This document shows positions 16,561-25,788 of a DNA stretch of 53,019 nucleotides, one piece after another. A model generated the notes under the pieces. The model was given only the letters and a program-made list of their open reading frames with translations. It ran no database searches and was not told where the DNA came from. Location of the stretch: contig JARGOD010000025.1 of the NCBI GenBank assembly GCA_029210205.1, positions 1 through 53,019 of the forward strand, given 5' to 3'. The stretch comes from Verrucomicrobiales bacterium (GTDB lineage: Bacteria; Verrucomicrobiota; Verrucomicrobiia; Verrucomicrobiales; DEV007). Each line of letters starts with the position of its first letter. The first letter of the stretch is position 1. Position numbers and translations under genes: made by a program.

Positions 16561-16644
16561 GATACTAATCAACATGGAACCACCTCATCCAATTCTGGAT
16601 GGGCTACTCATAATTTACCTCATTTTTCTTAAATTTAAAGAAAT

Positions 16645-17574
16645 CTATGGTTCTTCGGACTCTTGGCTCGATTTTTCCGACTTCAGTTCATCCAACTGGC
16701 GTTGCGCTTCCTGACCGTAGCCTGAATCAACATCGATCTCTACCACTCGCAGAAGACTCTCAATTCGGCCTCTCAAAGAGCCCATCTGAGCCTGAACGGA
16801 AGATTTATTTAACAGAGCCTTCTGCAACATCCCACCCTCCAACTTTCGCTCACTGATGTAGGAGTCAGTGAGCTCGATCATTTTGTCCCACTGGGAATCT
16901 TTCGCGAGCAGTTGCATTGCCTTGCTGTATTGCACGTCGTCCATCATTTCGACGAACTCATTTGCCTTTCCAAACGTGTTCTCAGGATCTGCAGCCAAAA
17001 TCCTCTTCATTTCCTCGCCGAAGTAGCGGGCCGCCATATTTCCGGGCAGTTCGGGGATTCCTTCGATCAAAGCCTCAACCATCTCAGCCCCTTCAAGTTC
17101 ATCAGCCGCTTCGCGGGAGGCCTGCTTTTGCTCGCCAATCTCGTTCATATCAAGAATCTGTTGAGTAAAAACCTCCGGTGTTACCGGTTGAAAACCATTG
17201 AGCCCGAATGGCTTACCATCAGAATGAGTCAGGACAATCGCTGGAAATCCACGAATCCGATAAGCATCCTTAAGCAATTGATTTTGTGACGCCAAGTTCT
17301 TTGGCAGCTGATTATCCTCGGGGAAATTTAATCGCACGAGGACAAAGTGTTCCGACACATTCTCAAGAAAATGCTCCGTGTTCAGGATGTCGCTGTCGAA
17401 CTTCTGGCAGAGCGGAATCCAGTCTCCTGTGAAGAGTAGAAAGAGCGATTTCTGCTGTTGCTTTGCCTCTTCAACCGCGACGGCATAATCTTCAGTCCAT
17501 GCCGCCTTCTCCTGTCCAGGAGAAGACAACGAAAGGGAAAAAACGAGGAAGATTATTAGCGGCAAAGGTTTCAT
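16645..17574 (-). CDS. Exported thioredoxin-fold protein with one active-site cysteine missing
   Basis: A 309-residue exported protein; signal peptide MKPLPLIIFLVFSLSLSS from ATG 17574 (ATG 17601 adds nine residues). Residues about 24-135 are a thioredoxin fold with TGDWIPLCQKFDSD in the position of the usual W-C-x-x-C: the first cysteine is Ile53 and only Cys56 remains. The cis-proline loop is kept in RGFPAIVLTHSDGKP. The C-terminal 170 residues are helical, with acidic and Gln-rich stretches and a TPR-like look, ending in a charged tail. With a single Cys it is unlikely to be a normal disulfide oxidoreductase; isomerase, peroxiredoxin-like or binding functions are possible. Confidence 0.75.
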   Translation of the reverse strand: MKPLPLIIFLVFSLSLSSPGQEKAAWTEDYAVAVEEAKQQQKSLFLLFTGDWIPLCQKFDSDILNTEHFLENVSEHFVLVRLNFPEDNQLPKNLASQNQLLKDAYRIRGFPAIVLTHSDGKPFGLNGFQPVTPEVFTQQILDMNEIGEQKQASREAADELEGAEMVEALIEGIPELPGNMAARYFGEEMKRILAADPENTFGKANEFVEMMDDVQYSKAMQLLAKDSQWDKMIELTDSYISERKLEGGMLQKALLNKSSVQAQMGSLRGRIESLLRVVEIDVDSGYGQEAQRQLDELKSEKSSQESEEP

Positions 17575-17791
17575 CAGTAAAAAAACAGAAGTGGCGCTCA
17601 TCTAGTCTATGCGATGAGCCCTCATGATTCTTTGTCATGTAGTGATAACAAAGCGACACAAATCCGGAAAAAACACAATGTTCCGATATCTCGTTTTTTC
17701 AGCCGAAGAACGCAATCGGGCTATCCGACCGCGCCGTTATCGCTTTGACGTTATCTCCGATCTCTCATACCCTCAGCCCCTTCCCACGAGA

Positions 17792-19435
17792 ATGAAAACG
17801 AAATACCTCCTCCTCCTTGTTGCCGCAATCCCTCTGAGCAGCCTTGCTCAGGAAGACAAGATCCTTGAGTTGGGAAAACTCACTTTTCAATCCTGCGTGG
17901 CTTGTCACGGCCCCGACGGCAAAGGAGTGAAAGCCGGTGACTTACAAATGGCCCCGACTCTTCATGGGTCCGCGTTCGTGAAAGATGATAACGCCGATTT
18001 ACTGACTGCCATTATCCTCAAAGGTATTCTGAAAGAGGACAACCAATACATCCAGGCGATGCTCGCTCTCGAGGCGGCGCTCAATGATGAACAAATCGCT
18101 GCACTAATTGCCTACACCACCGCGGAATTTGGAGGAAAACGCCAGTCCCCGACTGCCAATGATGTCGCAAAGTGGAGAAAAGAATACGCTGACCGGACAA
18201 GCCCCTGGAAGCGCGAGCAGCTGCAGGAGCTGATCGATGCCGCGAGCGAACCTCGTCTCCTCTCCGACCTCAGATATTCTATCTACAAAGGAAAGTGGGA
18301 AGAACTACCCGACTTTTCCAAGCTGGAACCAATTAAGACCGGTACTCTCGATAATGGGCTCATCAGTCTTGATCCAGCGAAGGGCATCAAAGGCGGATTC
18401 GGCATGGTCTTCGAAGGGACCCTCACGGCAGAAAAGTCGGGAAAGGTGGTTTTCTCGATCACCTCAGATGATGGTTCGGCTATTGCGCTGGATGGGGAAA
18501 CCCTTGTTGGCAACGATGGAATCCATCCTGCGAAAGAAGCCCGCATGCCGCACGAGCTGGAAGAAGGAAGCCACACCTACAAGGTCCTCTATTTTGACGG
18601 CGGTGGTCAACGCTACCTCTCCGCTTCAGTGCGGATGGGTAAGGAGACGATCTGGCTTTCGCAGGAGCGAGGAAGTGGAAAATCCAAGAAGAATCAAAGC
18701 TACGATCCGATTCTCCTCACTGCGCACAAACCCGGGGAAGCGATCGTCCACCGCGCCTTCCTTCCTGACGCGAAGCCACGTGCCATCGGCGTCGGCTACC
18801 CCGAAGCAGTAAATCTCGTCTGGGATGCCGACACCCTGAACCTCGCCTACGTTTACCGCGGCGCCTTCATGGATGCTGCTTCCCACTGGAACGGTCGCGG
18901 ATCGGGGAGCACTCCACTCGGTCAAGATCGTGTCAAAACCGCGCAGGGCCTCCCCTTTCAGATTCTCGAAAGTCTCGACGAGCCGTGGCAACCCTACTCT
19001 GAGGCGACGATTAAGTACGAGCGAGACACTGAAAAGCCGGAAAAAGAGATCACCTTTGACGTGAAGCACCCCGACTATCAGTTTCGCGGATACCGTCTCG
19101 ACGAAAAACGATTCCCGACCTTCAACTATGACTATCAGGATCTCACCATCACCGACCGCTTCGATCCTTCAGAAGTTGACGGCGTGACCTCAATCGTGAG
19201 AACGCTCAATATCGATGGCGACGCCGGAGAAAATCTCTACCTTAGACTCGCCGACACCGGCTCCCAGGAAGTGGCCGGTGACTGGCTTGATGTGGGTGGG
19301 AATTTGAAACTGAAAGTCGAGGGCGCCGACCTCGTTCATCGGCAGATCGAGGGTAAAAAGGAAACCCTCGTCGAGATCGCGGGCGACTCCACGCTTACCG
19401 TGACCTACCGCTGGAACGCACCGCTGAAGCCCTGA
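17792..19435 (+). CDS. Secreted cytochrome c with PA14-like sensor domain
   Basis: A 547-residue exported protein from ATG 17792, which starts the signal peptide MKTKYLLLLVAAIPLSSLAQ; the reading frame is open farther upstream but without export signal. A class I cytochrome c domain has haem motif C35-x-x-C38-H39 (CVACHGPDGKG) and a likely axial Met in the QMAPTLHG region. A PA14-like beta domain follows at about 130-300, with the recognisable VVFSITSDDGSAIALDG and NDGIHPAKEA. The C-terminal part (RAIGVGYPEAVNLVWDAD, GRGSGSTPLGQD) is a domain I recall from PVC cytochromes but cannot name securely. It is followed 53 bases later by a secreted propeller, and the two probably act together in periplasmic redox or sugar metabolism. 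Confidence 0.8.
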   Translation: MKTKYLLLLVAAIPLSSLAQEDKILELGKLTFQSCVACHGPDGKGVKAGDLQMAPTLHGSAFVKDDNADLLTAIILKGILKEDNQYIQAMLALEAALNDEQIAALIAYTTAEFGGKRQSPTANDVAKWRKEYADRTSPWKREQLQELIDAASEPRLLSDLRYSIYKGKWEELPDFSKLEPIKTGTLDNGLISLDPAKGIKGGFGMVFEGTLTAEKSGKVVFSITSDDGSAIALDGETLVGNDGIHPAKEARMPHELEEGSHTYKVLYFDGGGQRYLSASVRMGKETIWLSQERGSGKSKKNQSYDPILLTAHKPGEAIVHRAFLPDAKPRAIGVGYPEAVNLVWDADTLNLAYVYRGAFMDAASHWNGRGSGSTPLGQDRVKTAQGLPFQILESLDEPWQPYSEATIKYERDTEKPEKEITFDVKHPDYQFRGYRLDEKRFPTFNYDYQDLTITDRFDPSEVDGVTSIVRTLNIDGDAGENLYLRLADTGSQEVAGDWLDVGGNLKLKVEGADLVHRQIEGKKETLVEIAGDSTLTVTYRWNAPLKP

Positions 19436-19488
19436 GATCTCGCCCCGACCTAACCCTCTTTACCCATCAACCCAACCCTGTTTGGTCC

Positions 19489-20973
19489 ATGACTCAACCC
19501 TCTTTACTCCTCCACTCAGCCCTGTTGACTGTTGCCTTCTTCTGCGCGCCTTCGTTCGCCGAAGAACCGTCCCAGGCCGACTACTACACGATCACCCCGA
19601 TTCCGGCACCGGACGGCGCGGTCATCGAAGGCGGCTCGATCGAACTACTCCCCGGCGGAAAAATTGCGGTCTGCACTCGTCGCGGCCAGATCTGGACCTT
19701 GGAGAATGGCTTTACCTATCCTGACAAAAACGCCAAGTGGACACTCTTTGCGGAATACCTTCACGAGCCACTTGGGCTTGCCTGGAAAGATGGATGGCTC
19801 TACGCCGTGCAACGTCCCGAAGTCACCCGGATGAAAGACGAAGACGGCGACGGGCGCGCCGACATTTTTGAAACGGTGAGCGACGCCTGGGGCATCAACG
19901 GCAACTACCACGAATACACTTTTGGCTCACGCTTTGATAAGGACGGAAATATCTGGGCCCCCCTGTGCCTCACCGGTTCTTTTACCGCGAGTTCGCTTTA
20001 TCGCGGATGGGTTCTCCGCATCAATGAAGATGGCGAGATGACTCCTACCGCGAGCGGTGTTCGCTCCCCGGGTGGCATCGGCTTCAATGCCGAAGGAGAT
20101 GTATTTTACACTGACAACCAGGGTGCCTGGAATGGGTCCAGTTCTCTCAAGTGGGTCAAACCGGAATCTTTTCAAGGCAATCCGAACGGAAATATTTGGT
20201 ATGATTACGCCGACGGTGCTGCCGGGGAACGCCCCGTCGATCCTCCCTACACAGATGACGGCAGCCGCACCGTGACCGAGCGGGAAAACATTCCCGAGCT
20301 GATCCCGCCAGCCGTTATTTTTCCCCACCAAAAAGTCGGCAACTCCCCTACTGTCGTTGAAGCAGACATGAGCGGGGGAAAATTTGGTCCCTTTGACGGG
20401 CAGACTTTTGTCGGTGAGCAAACCCATTCAAAGATCCACCGTGTTTTTCTTGAGAAAGTGAACGGGATCTATCAGGGAGCGATGTTTCCTTTCCTCGAAG
20501 GATTTCAGTCAGGCAATATCGGGCTCCGGATCTCGGAAGATGGAAAGCTTTTCACAAGCGGGTCCAACCGTGGATGGGGTGCTCGCGGCGGGAAAACCTT
20601 TGCCTTTGAGCGCGTCGACTGGACCGGTGAAGTGCCCTTTGAAATTCATGAGATGCGCGCCCTCTCCGGGGGATTTGAGCTGACCTTCACAAAGCCCATC
20701 GATCCCACCTCAGCAACGGATGCTTCGTTTAAGATGGAAGCCTACACCTACATCTATCAAAAAGCCTACGGTAGCCCGGAGGTTGATCAGGTCACTCCGA
20801 CTGTCACGGTTACTTCCGTCGCTGAAGATGGCCTCAGTCTGAAACTCAAAGTTGAACCTCTCACAAAAGGCCACGTTCACGAGCTTCACGCTGAAGGGCT
20901 GACAGAAGAAGGGGCCGGAAATGGTCTTCTTCACACCGCCGCCTATTACACGCTCAACGAAATCCCGGAGTAA
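19489..20973 (+). CDS. Secreted beta-propeller protein, sugar-dehydrogenase-like
   Basis: A 494-residue exported protein; signal peptide about residues 1-24 (SALLTVAFFCAPSFAEE). The first 370 residues have six-bladed propeller repeats like the PVC membrane-bound dehydrogenase/sorbosone-type domain: IELLPGGKIAVCTRRGQIWTL, LGLAWKDGWLYAVQRPEVTR, DEDGDGRADIFETV (a calcium-type loop), SPGGIGFNAEGDVFYTDNQG and NIGLRISEDGKLFTSGSNRG. The last 120 residues form beta-rich Ig-like sequence. In related proteins this propeller and a cytochrome c lie in one chain; here they are two adjacent genes. Cofactor and substrate cannot be stated from sequence. Confidence 0.75.
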   Translation: MTQPSLLLHSALLTVAFFCAPSFAEEPSQADYYTITPIPAPDGAVIEGGSIELLPGGKIAVCTRRGQIWTLENGFTYPDKNAKWTLFAEYLHEPLGLAWKDGWLYAVQRPEVTRMKDEDGDGRADIFETVSDAWGINGNYHEYTFGSRFDKDGNIWAPLCLTGSFTASSLYRGWVLRINEDGEMTPTASGVRSPGGIGFNAEGDVFYTDNQGAWNGSSSLKWVKPESFQGNPNGNIWYDYADGAAGERPVDPPYTDDGSRTVTERENIPELIPPAVIFPHQKVGNSPTVVEADMSGGKFGPFDGQTFVGEQTHSKIHRVFLEKVNGIYQGAMFPFLEGFQSGNIGLRISEDGKLFTSGSNRGWGARGGKTFAFERVDWTGEVPFEIHEMRALSGGFELTFTKPIDPTSATDASFKMEAYTYIYQKAYGSPEVDQVTPTVTVTSVAEDGLSLKLKVEPLTKGHVHELHAEGLTEEGAGNGLLHTAAYYTLNEIPE

Positions 20974-20990
20974 GGGCAAAAGCCCTCTTT
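20973..20990 (+). terminator. Short hairpin after the propeller gene
   Basis: AGGGC, loop AAAA, GCCCT, then CTTTC just after the stop codon. The stem is only five pairs and the T-run is short, so termination would be weak. Confidence 0.35.
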
Positions 20991-21228
20991 CCCGGACTGC
21001 CCGCTCGCAGCCACCCAAGCTTGCGAAGCAGCAAGAGCGGCCCTGTATCCTCATGAGTTTTTGATCTCAGGATCATCTCTCGCGGTTGGCTTCAGGGCAC
21101 ATACCCCCCTTTGCTCAAGTCTCTACGACGTTGCTAACGACCCCCAGTCATCGACCCATCATACCACTACTTTTTCCAATTTGATATAATTTCAATAACT
21201 GCGATATTTAACATGAATTGAAAGCCTT

Positions 21229-22644
21229 TTGAAGACCGACTCCCAACCGCTTGATGCGACCTCACATCGCGACCGTTCGATTCGATTGGCCGTGATCACT
21301 TCTCTGGTGTCAAAACTAGGGACAATTGTGTTGCGTCTTGTCTCAATCCCGATCGCCATTCGATTGCTCGGGATAGATCAGTTCGGTGTCTACACTGCGA
21401 TCACGATGGCGGTGGGACTGATCGACATGATGCAAATAGGCATCGGCCCCGCTCTTACCCGGGAACTTTCCCGCGCGGTTGCGAAAGGGGATCGAGAAAA
21501 AGAAAAGACTATTTTTGCGACATCCATTTTGCTGAGTTCAGGGCTCACTCTTTTGCTGTCTTTTGTGGCTGCTTTCCTTCTCTACAAAATCCCGATTCCC
21601 TCGCTCTTTGGTGCAGAATTTGAGTCCGTCAAAGAAGTCATGTATCGCGCCGCATGGCTCGGACTCATCATCATTCTCATTGAAATGCTATGTGTGACTT
21701 TTGAGATGGCTCGCGACGGCTATCTTGAAACTCGATTTTCAAACGCCTGGGGAGCAGCCGGAAATATCGTTGGTGCTGCAACTCTGCTCATCGGCATCTG
21801 GTTTTTCCCCACGATTGAGTTTCTGATTCTTGCAGTGAACGGTTCCATTGCTCTCGCGAAACTCGGAAACACGATTCACCTCCTGATTCAGCGGCCCTAC
21901 CTTTTCCCCAGGTTTTCCCTCTTCCGAACTAAGCTTGTCCCTCCACTTGCGAAGGATAGCATTCGCTTTTCGGTCACCTACATCCTTGCGGCAGCTGTCG
22001 AATATAACGTCATGGCCTTCCTCATCGGTCGTCATGTCGGACCCGAGGCTATCGGAGTCTACAACGTGATGATAACGATTCATTTCTCGCTTGCAGGAAT
22101 CGTTAGCATGATCACACGCCCCTATTGGCCGGCCTTGATGGATGCGGTCGAACGCGAAGACCATTCGTGGATTGTCCGCTCTTCAAAACGGCTTCTCAGA
22201 GCCGGATTAGGATTCGGAGTGATCTCCGGGATCGGGCTCGTCGCCGCCGGCCCCTTTGTTTTTCCTTTGTGGGTTGGCGAAGGCTTGAATGAAGTCGTCG
22301 AAGGTTTTCAAATCGACCGGGCTGCGTTGGCTGCATTTTCCGCCTACTTCCTTCTGCACCTCTGGCGTCATATGAATCAAATTCTCGTTCTCGGCATGGG
22401 ACTGATCAATCAGGTTGTCTGCGTAGTTATCGCTGAGGCACTTGTCCTAGTCTCCTTAACTGTCTTCATCTTAAATAGAACCGGCGACCTAACTCTGATC
22501 TACCTCACCATGGGAGGCTCTATTCTTCTCTTCACCGGCTGGATGCTGCCAATGCTTTTCCTCTCTGGACTTCGCAGCTCAAAATCCAAAGAAGTCATCG
22601 AAAACGCTGAAGAGCTGGATCCAGTTTCAAAAGTTATTGTTTAA
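21229..22644 (+). CDS. Polysaccharide flippase (Wzx/MATE-like)
   Basis: A 471-residue integral membrane protein of the oligosaccharide flippase group, which moves lipid-linked glycans across the inner membrane. The N-terminus ITSLVSKLGTIVLRLVSIPI followed by IRLLGIDQFGVYTAITMAVG is typical. About 12 hydrophobic segments are visible, and a conserved N-terminal-half block reads GPALTRELSRAVAKGD. The start is assigned to TTG 21229, since the only nearby ATG (21213) runs into a stop after two codons. A TATAAT lies at 21185-21190 without a good -35 box. No other glycan genes are adjacent; the glycosyltransferase at 26558 is the nearest. It overlaps the convergent pseudouridine synthase gene by 11 bases. 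Confidence 0.85.
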   Translation: MKTDSQPLDATSHRDRSIRLAVITSLVSKLGTIVLRLVSIPIAIRLLGIDQFGVYTAITMAVGLIDMMQIGIGPALTRELSRAVAKGDREKEKTIFATSILLSSGLTLLLSFVAAFLLYKIPIPSLFGAEFESVKEVMYRAAWLGLIIILIEMLCVTFEMARDGYLETRFSNAWGAAGNIVGAATLLIGIWFFPTIEFLILAVNGSIALAKLGNTIHLLIQRPYLFPRFSLFRTKLVPPLAKDSIRFSVTYILAAAVEYNVMAFLIGRHVGPEAIGVYNVMITIHFSLAGIVSMITRPYWPALMDAVEREDHSWIVRSSKRLLRAGLGFGVISGIGLVAAGPFVFPLWVGEGLNEVVEGFQIDRAALAAFSAYFLLHLWRHMNQILVLGMGLINQVVCVVIAEALVLVSLTVFILNRTGDLTLIYLTMGGSILLFTGWMLPMLFLSGLRSSKSKEVIENAEELDPVSKVIV

Positions 22645-23566
22645 ACCGCTGAAATGACTCTGGTATTGGAGCCTCAAACGACATTCGCACTCCGGAGGGA
22701 TGAGTGAATGACAGCTTCCAGGCGTGAAGCATCAAGCGGGTTGACTCAATGACTTGCCTTTTTGGCTGCCCGTATATCACATCTCCAAGAATCGGGCAAT
22801 GAAGCCCCTCTTTCAGGTGTACTCTGATCTGATGCGTACGCCCCGTATGAATTACACAGGAAAGCAGCGCCCACTTTGCGGCTTCATCAGCATGCAGTAT
22901 CCGATAATCGGTGACTGCTTCTTTTCCCGCCGGCGCTTCCAGAATCGCCATTTTTTGACGGTTCACCGGGTGCCTTCCAATCTGAGTCTTGAGCGTCCCG
23001 CTCTGTGAGGTTGGAACTCCCTGAGTCACTGCGAGGTATTCCTTTCCGGTCTCGCGACCTGAAAACTGGGCGACCAATGACTCGTATGCCCGATCACTCT
23101 TGGCTGCGACGATGCATCCTGAGGTATCCTTATCGAGCCGATGGACAATTCCCGGCCGATCTGAATCAGCCAACTTCGACAAATTTCCACCGGTGTGATG
23201 AATGAGCGCATTCACAAGCGTCCCATCCGCATTTCCGGAGGCAGGATGAACCACCATGCCGGGATCTTTATTGATGACAATGACGTCATCATCCTCAAAT
23301 AGAACTTCCAGATCAATCATTTCACCGGCAAGCTCGGCTGGCTTTTCGTCAGGCAGAATCACTTCGATCAGATCCCCCGTCGAAACAGCGTGTCGTGGTT
23401 TGACACCGAGCTCATTGACGCTCACTCCGCCACTTTTGATCCAATCCTGGATTACCGCTCTCGAAATTGATACGCCCTCTTTCTCCAACATACCCGGAAG
23501 AACCCGGTCGAGGCGTTGTCCAAGAGATGCCCCTTCGACAACAAACTGAAAAACTTTCTGAGACAT
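22634..23566 (-). CDS. rluD: RluA-family 23S rRNA pseudouridine synthase (RluD-like)
   Basis: A 310-residue enzyme that converts uridines in 23S rRNA (RluD: positions 1911, 1915, 1917 in E. coli numbering) to pseudouridine. An S4 RNA-binding domain at about 15-75 (RLDRVLP, SISRAVIQDWIKSGGVSVN) precedes the catalytic domain. The catalytic Asp145 is in HRLDKDTSG. Other family blocks are VINKDPGMVVHPASGN, GKEYLAVTQG, and HTGRTHQIRVHL. The S4 domain and HPASGN block favour RluD over RluA or RluC, but the precise target sites cannot be read from sequence. Confidence 0.92.
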   Translation of the reverse strand: MSQKVFQFVVEGASLGQRLDRVLPGMLEKEGVSISRAVIQDWIKSGGVSVNELGVKPRHAVSTGDLIEVILPDEKPAELAGEMIDLEVLFEDDDVIVINKDPGMVVHPASGNADGTLVNALIHHTGGNLSKLADSDRPGIVHRLDKDTSGCIVAAKSDRAYESLVAQFSGRETGKEYLAVTQGVPTSQSGTLKTQIGRHPVNRQKMAILEAPAGKEAVTDYRILHADEAAKWALLSCVIHTGRTHQIRVHLKEGLHCPILGDVIYGQPKRQVIESTRLMLHAWKLSFTHPSGVRMSFEAPIPESFQRFKQ

Positions 23567-23619
23567 GGAATTGCCTAATCTCGGCTGTGACGAGCGCTTG
23601 TCAGGCTGTTTTCCCGACC

Positions 23620-24777
23620 CTAGTCCAGCTTTGGCGTATAGATTGGCAGCTCGAGATTCATCCGCAACTGGTCCACCATCTCCCAGGTCGAAAGCGTCTT
23701 GTATTTGCTAAGAGGAACAACCCGCATTGCTATGCTGGTCCCGATCTCGCGTGTCGCAGCCCCCGTGTATTTTCTCCCAAATACGATTCCATGGGCAACC
23801 CTGATCTTGTCGTAAGGATAGTTACCCAGCCTGTCGTCGATCACTTCATACTCATACAGGCCGAGAGCGTTCGAATACGGGAGTTCGTTGAGATTTTGAA
23901 GCTCGGACTTTTCGACCAACTTGAGAACTAAGTCGAGCTCATCCGGCTGTGAAGATGAAGCTTTGTTAGTCTTCATCGAACTGTACCCAACCGAGGAAGA
24001 GGATTGAGGTGTCTGAATTGGCAAGGCACGCACGATCGCCGGAACGGAACGTAAGGGCGAGACTTTCATGAAATCATTGAAATCCAGAGAGACTTTCTGC
24101 GCCCAGCCCCGCGCATCTTCAGGACCGTAGTGAATTCCATCGGTTGCGGGATACGGATCATCAAAGCGGGTCACCTTTTGACTCTCGAAAACCTTTCCTT
24201 CATAGCGATCGACAACATTCCGCATGATCGAAGACAACTCATCCTGAAGGGATTTTGGATAACGCTGCTCGTGAGAATGGGGAGGAAGCACCCAGTATGA
24301 TACCGCTCCTGATTTCGCAATGGAGTAGCACATCTGCTCAATGAGAGAGGTTACCTCGCTGATATTCTCCGCCTTAGTGCGGCGTTTTGATCGAAGAGTG
24401 GCATACAGGTTTATTCCTGTTTGAACGACAACGACACTCGGCCCGTGTGAATCAAGAAGATCTTCCAGTTTAGGGACCGCACGGACGTAGCCTACTCTCC
24501 TTTCGCTTTGGGGAGATTTCTCCCAAAAGCCAATCGTGCAGGGAAGAGACTGATAGCTCTTCAACCAATAGTAAGGGCTTGCTCCACCGGCAACAACAGT
24601 ATGAACCTCAAAGCCCGAGGAGCGCATTGATTGGTCAAAAGTTTGTCCGAAAGCCCCAATACTGAGAGAATCGCCAAGGTAGAGAATTCGAGGCGCTCTC
24701 GCCGCCTCAACGAGAGGAACTGAAACGAAAAACCCGCCCGCAACAAGGGCGATCAGTAACAAGGAAACCCGATTCAT
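23620..24777 (-). CDS. Secreted SGNH/GDSL hydrolase
   Basis: A 385-residue exported protein; signal peptide about 1-25 (LLIALVAGGFFVSVPLVEA). SGNH blocks are all present: GDSLS (catalytic Ser near 37), a Gly in VAGGASPYYW, Asn in QTGINLY, and Asp/His in DGIHYGPED. These give a lipase/acyl-esterase-type active site, possibly a peptidoglycan or polysaccharide O-acetyl esterase. The last 120 residues, after a Pro/Ser linker, form a separate domain with VLKLVEKSELQNLNELPYS and beta-rich sequence; I do not recognise it. It lies 92 bases after the sigma factor gene on the same strand. Confidence 0.82.
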   Translation of the reverse strand: MNRVSLLLIALVAGGFFVSVPLVEAARAPRILYLGDSLSIGAFGQTFDQSMRSSGFEVHTVVAGGASPYYWLKSYQSLPCTIGFWEKSPQSERRVGYVRAVPKLEDLLDSHGPSVVVVQTGINLYATLRSKRRTKAENISEVTSLIEQMCYSIAKSGAVSYWVLPPHSHEQRYPKSLQDELSSIMRNVVDRYEGKVFESQKVTRFDDPYPATDGIHYGPEDARGWAQKVSLDFNDFMKVSPLRSVPAIVRALPIQTPQSSSSVGYSSMKTNKASSSQPDELDLVLKLVEKSELQNLNELPYSNALGLYEYEVIDDRLGNYPYDKIRVAHGIVFGRKYTGAATREIGTSIAMRVVPLSKYKTLSTWEMVDQLRMNLELPIYTPKLD

Positions 24778-24869
24778 GGCCGGATCCTACACGCATTTCC
24801 CCCCGAATTCCAAACAGAAAGACTGCGTTTTTGATAATTTTCGCAATTAAGCGAACGACAAGTGCGGAT

Positions 24870-25574
24870 TTACAGGTCCAATCCCGCAGCACAAAGTCGC
24901 TGAAAATCATCCCACTCAATAGAAAGATCTGCGTCCTGTTGCTGGATGAAGCCCATCGTCTCTGTCGCAATTTGGGCGCGCGCCGAGGTCAGGGAGCGGC
25001 TCACCCGAGTCTGGTCACACTGCCACATCCTTGCGATGAGCGTCTGACTGATACCGTGAAGGTAGGAAAGCTTCAGCATAAGGAGCGTGTCAGGTTCAAG
25101 TGAGTCAAACGCATGTTTGATCGCCCGTCCCATCAAATCGCTGAGATCTTCATCAAGGAGAGACTCATCTTCCGCTCCCGCAACTCGATCAAACCGGTCA
25201 CCTGAACGCTCGTCATCATCTTCGTAGGCAGGAAGCTCTCCGCGAAATTTGTCACGACGCTTGAGATCAAGCCAGCGGTTCCAGGTGATGCGAATCATCC
25301 AGGTGGAAAGAGAAGACCGACCCTCAAATTTTTCAAGAAGCGGGCGCGTCTGTCCTTTTTTACCGGCTCCAAAACACTCAGCGATAATGTCCGCAACGAG
25401 ATCCTGCGCCTGGGTTCGCTCGACACCTCTCGACATCATGACTCGCTCCAGCATCGGCTGATACTCTTCCTGAAATGCCCTGACCGCTAAATCGTCTCCC
25501 GCTACTGCTCTATCGACCAGATCGAGATCCTCGGCGTGTTTTAGCGGTTTAGTTTCAGAAGATGATTCGCTCAT
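24870..25574 (-). CDS. ECF-type RNA polymerase sigma factor
   Basis: A 234-residue sigma-70 family factor. Region 2 is at about 15-100: DLVDRAVAGDDLAVRAFQEE, then LVADIIAECFG, and SLSTWMIRITWNRWLDLKRR (region 2.3-2.4). An acidic, Asp-rich linker (AYEDDDERSGDRFD) follows. Region 4 is near the C-terminus: LEPDTLLMLKLSYLHGISQT and RMWQCDQTRVSRSLTSARAQ, a helix-turn-helix. The start ATG 25574 excludes 20 extra residues that an upstream TTG would add. No clear anti-sigma gene is adjacent. It precedes the SGNH hydrolase gene, which it may or may not control. Confidence 0.85.
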   Translation of the reverse strand: MSESSSETKPLKHAEDLDLVDRAVAGDDLAVRAFQEEYQPMLERVMMSRGVERTQAQDLVADIIAECFGAGKKGQTRPLLEKFEGRSSLSTWMIRITWNRWLDLKRRDKFRGELPAYEDDDERSGDRFDRVAGAEDESLLDEDLSDLMGRAIKHAFDSLEPDTLLMLKLSYLHGISQTLIARMWQCDQTRVSRSLTSARAQIATETMGFIQQQDADLSIEWDDFQRLCAAGLDL

Positions 25575-25788
25575 GAGGTGGGATATCCTGACAAGAAGAC
25601 TCGGTACAACATTTTGAGGAGTCTCGCAATTCAAGAATCAAACAGCAAGCTCTGAGTTTTAGAAGCAATATTCGCGCTGCGTTAGGAGGTCGAAAAAGGA
25701 CTTAGAAAACAAATCTAACATCGGCCACCGATTTGGTGATCGCGAAAAACATGAGTGGCTTTGTTTTCAGCGAGATATCAGCATTTCC

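Noticed and set aside
19452-19507. Direct repeat AACCCTCTTTAC 44 bases apart before the propeller gene
   Set aside because: Second copy lies in the coding start; C/T-rich sequence makes a chance match likely.
22634-22644. Overlap of flippase and pseudouridine synthase ends as a possible annotation error
   Set aside because: Both proteins end at normal family lengths; an 11-base convergent overlap is plausible.
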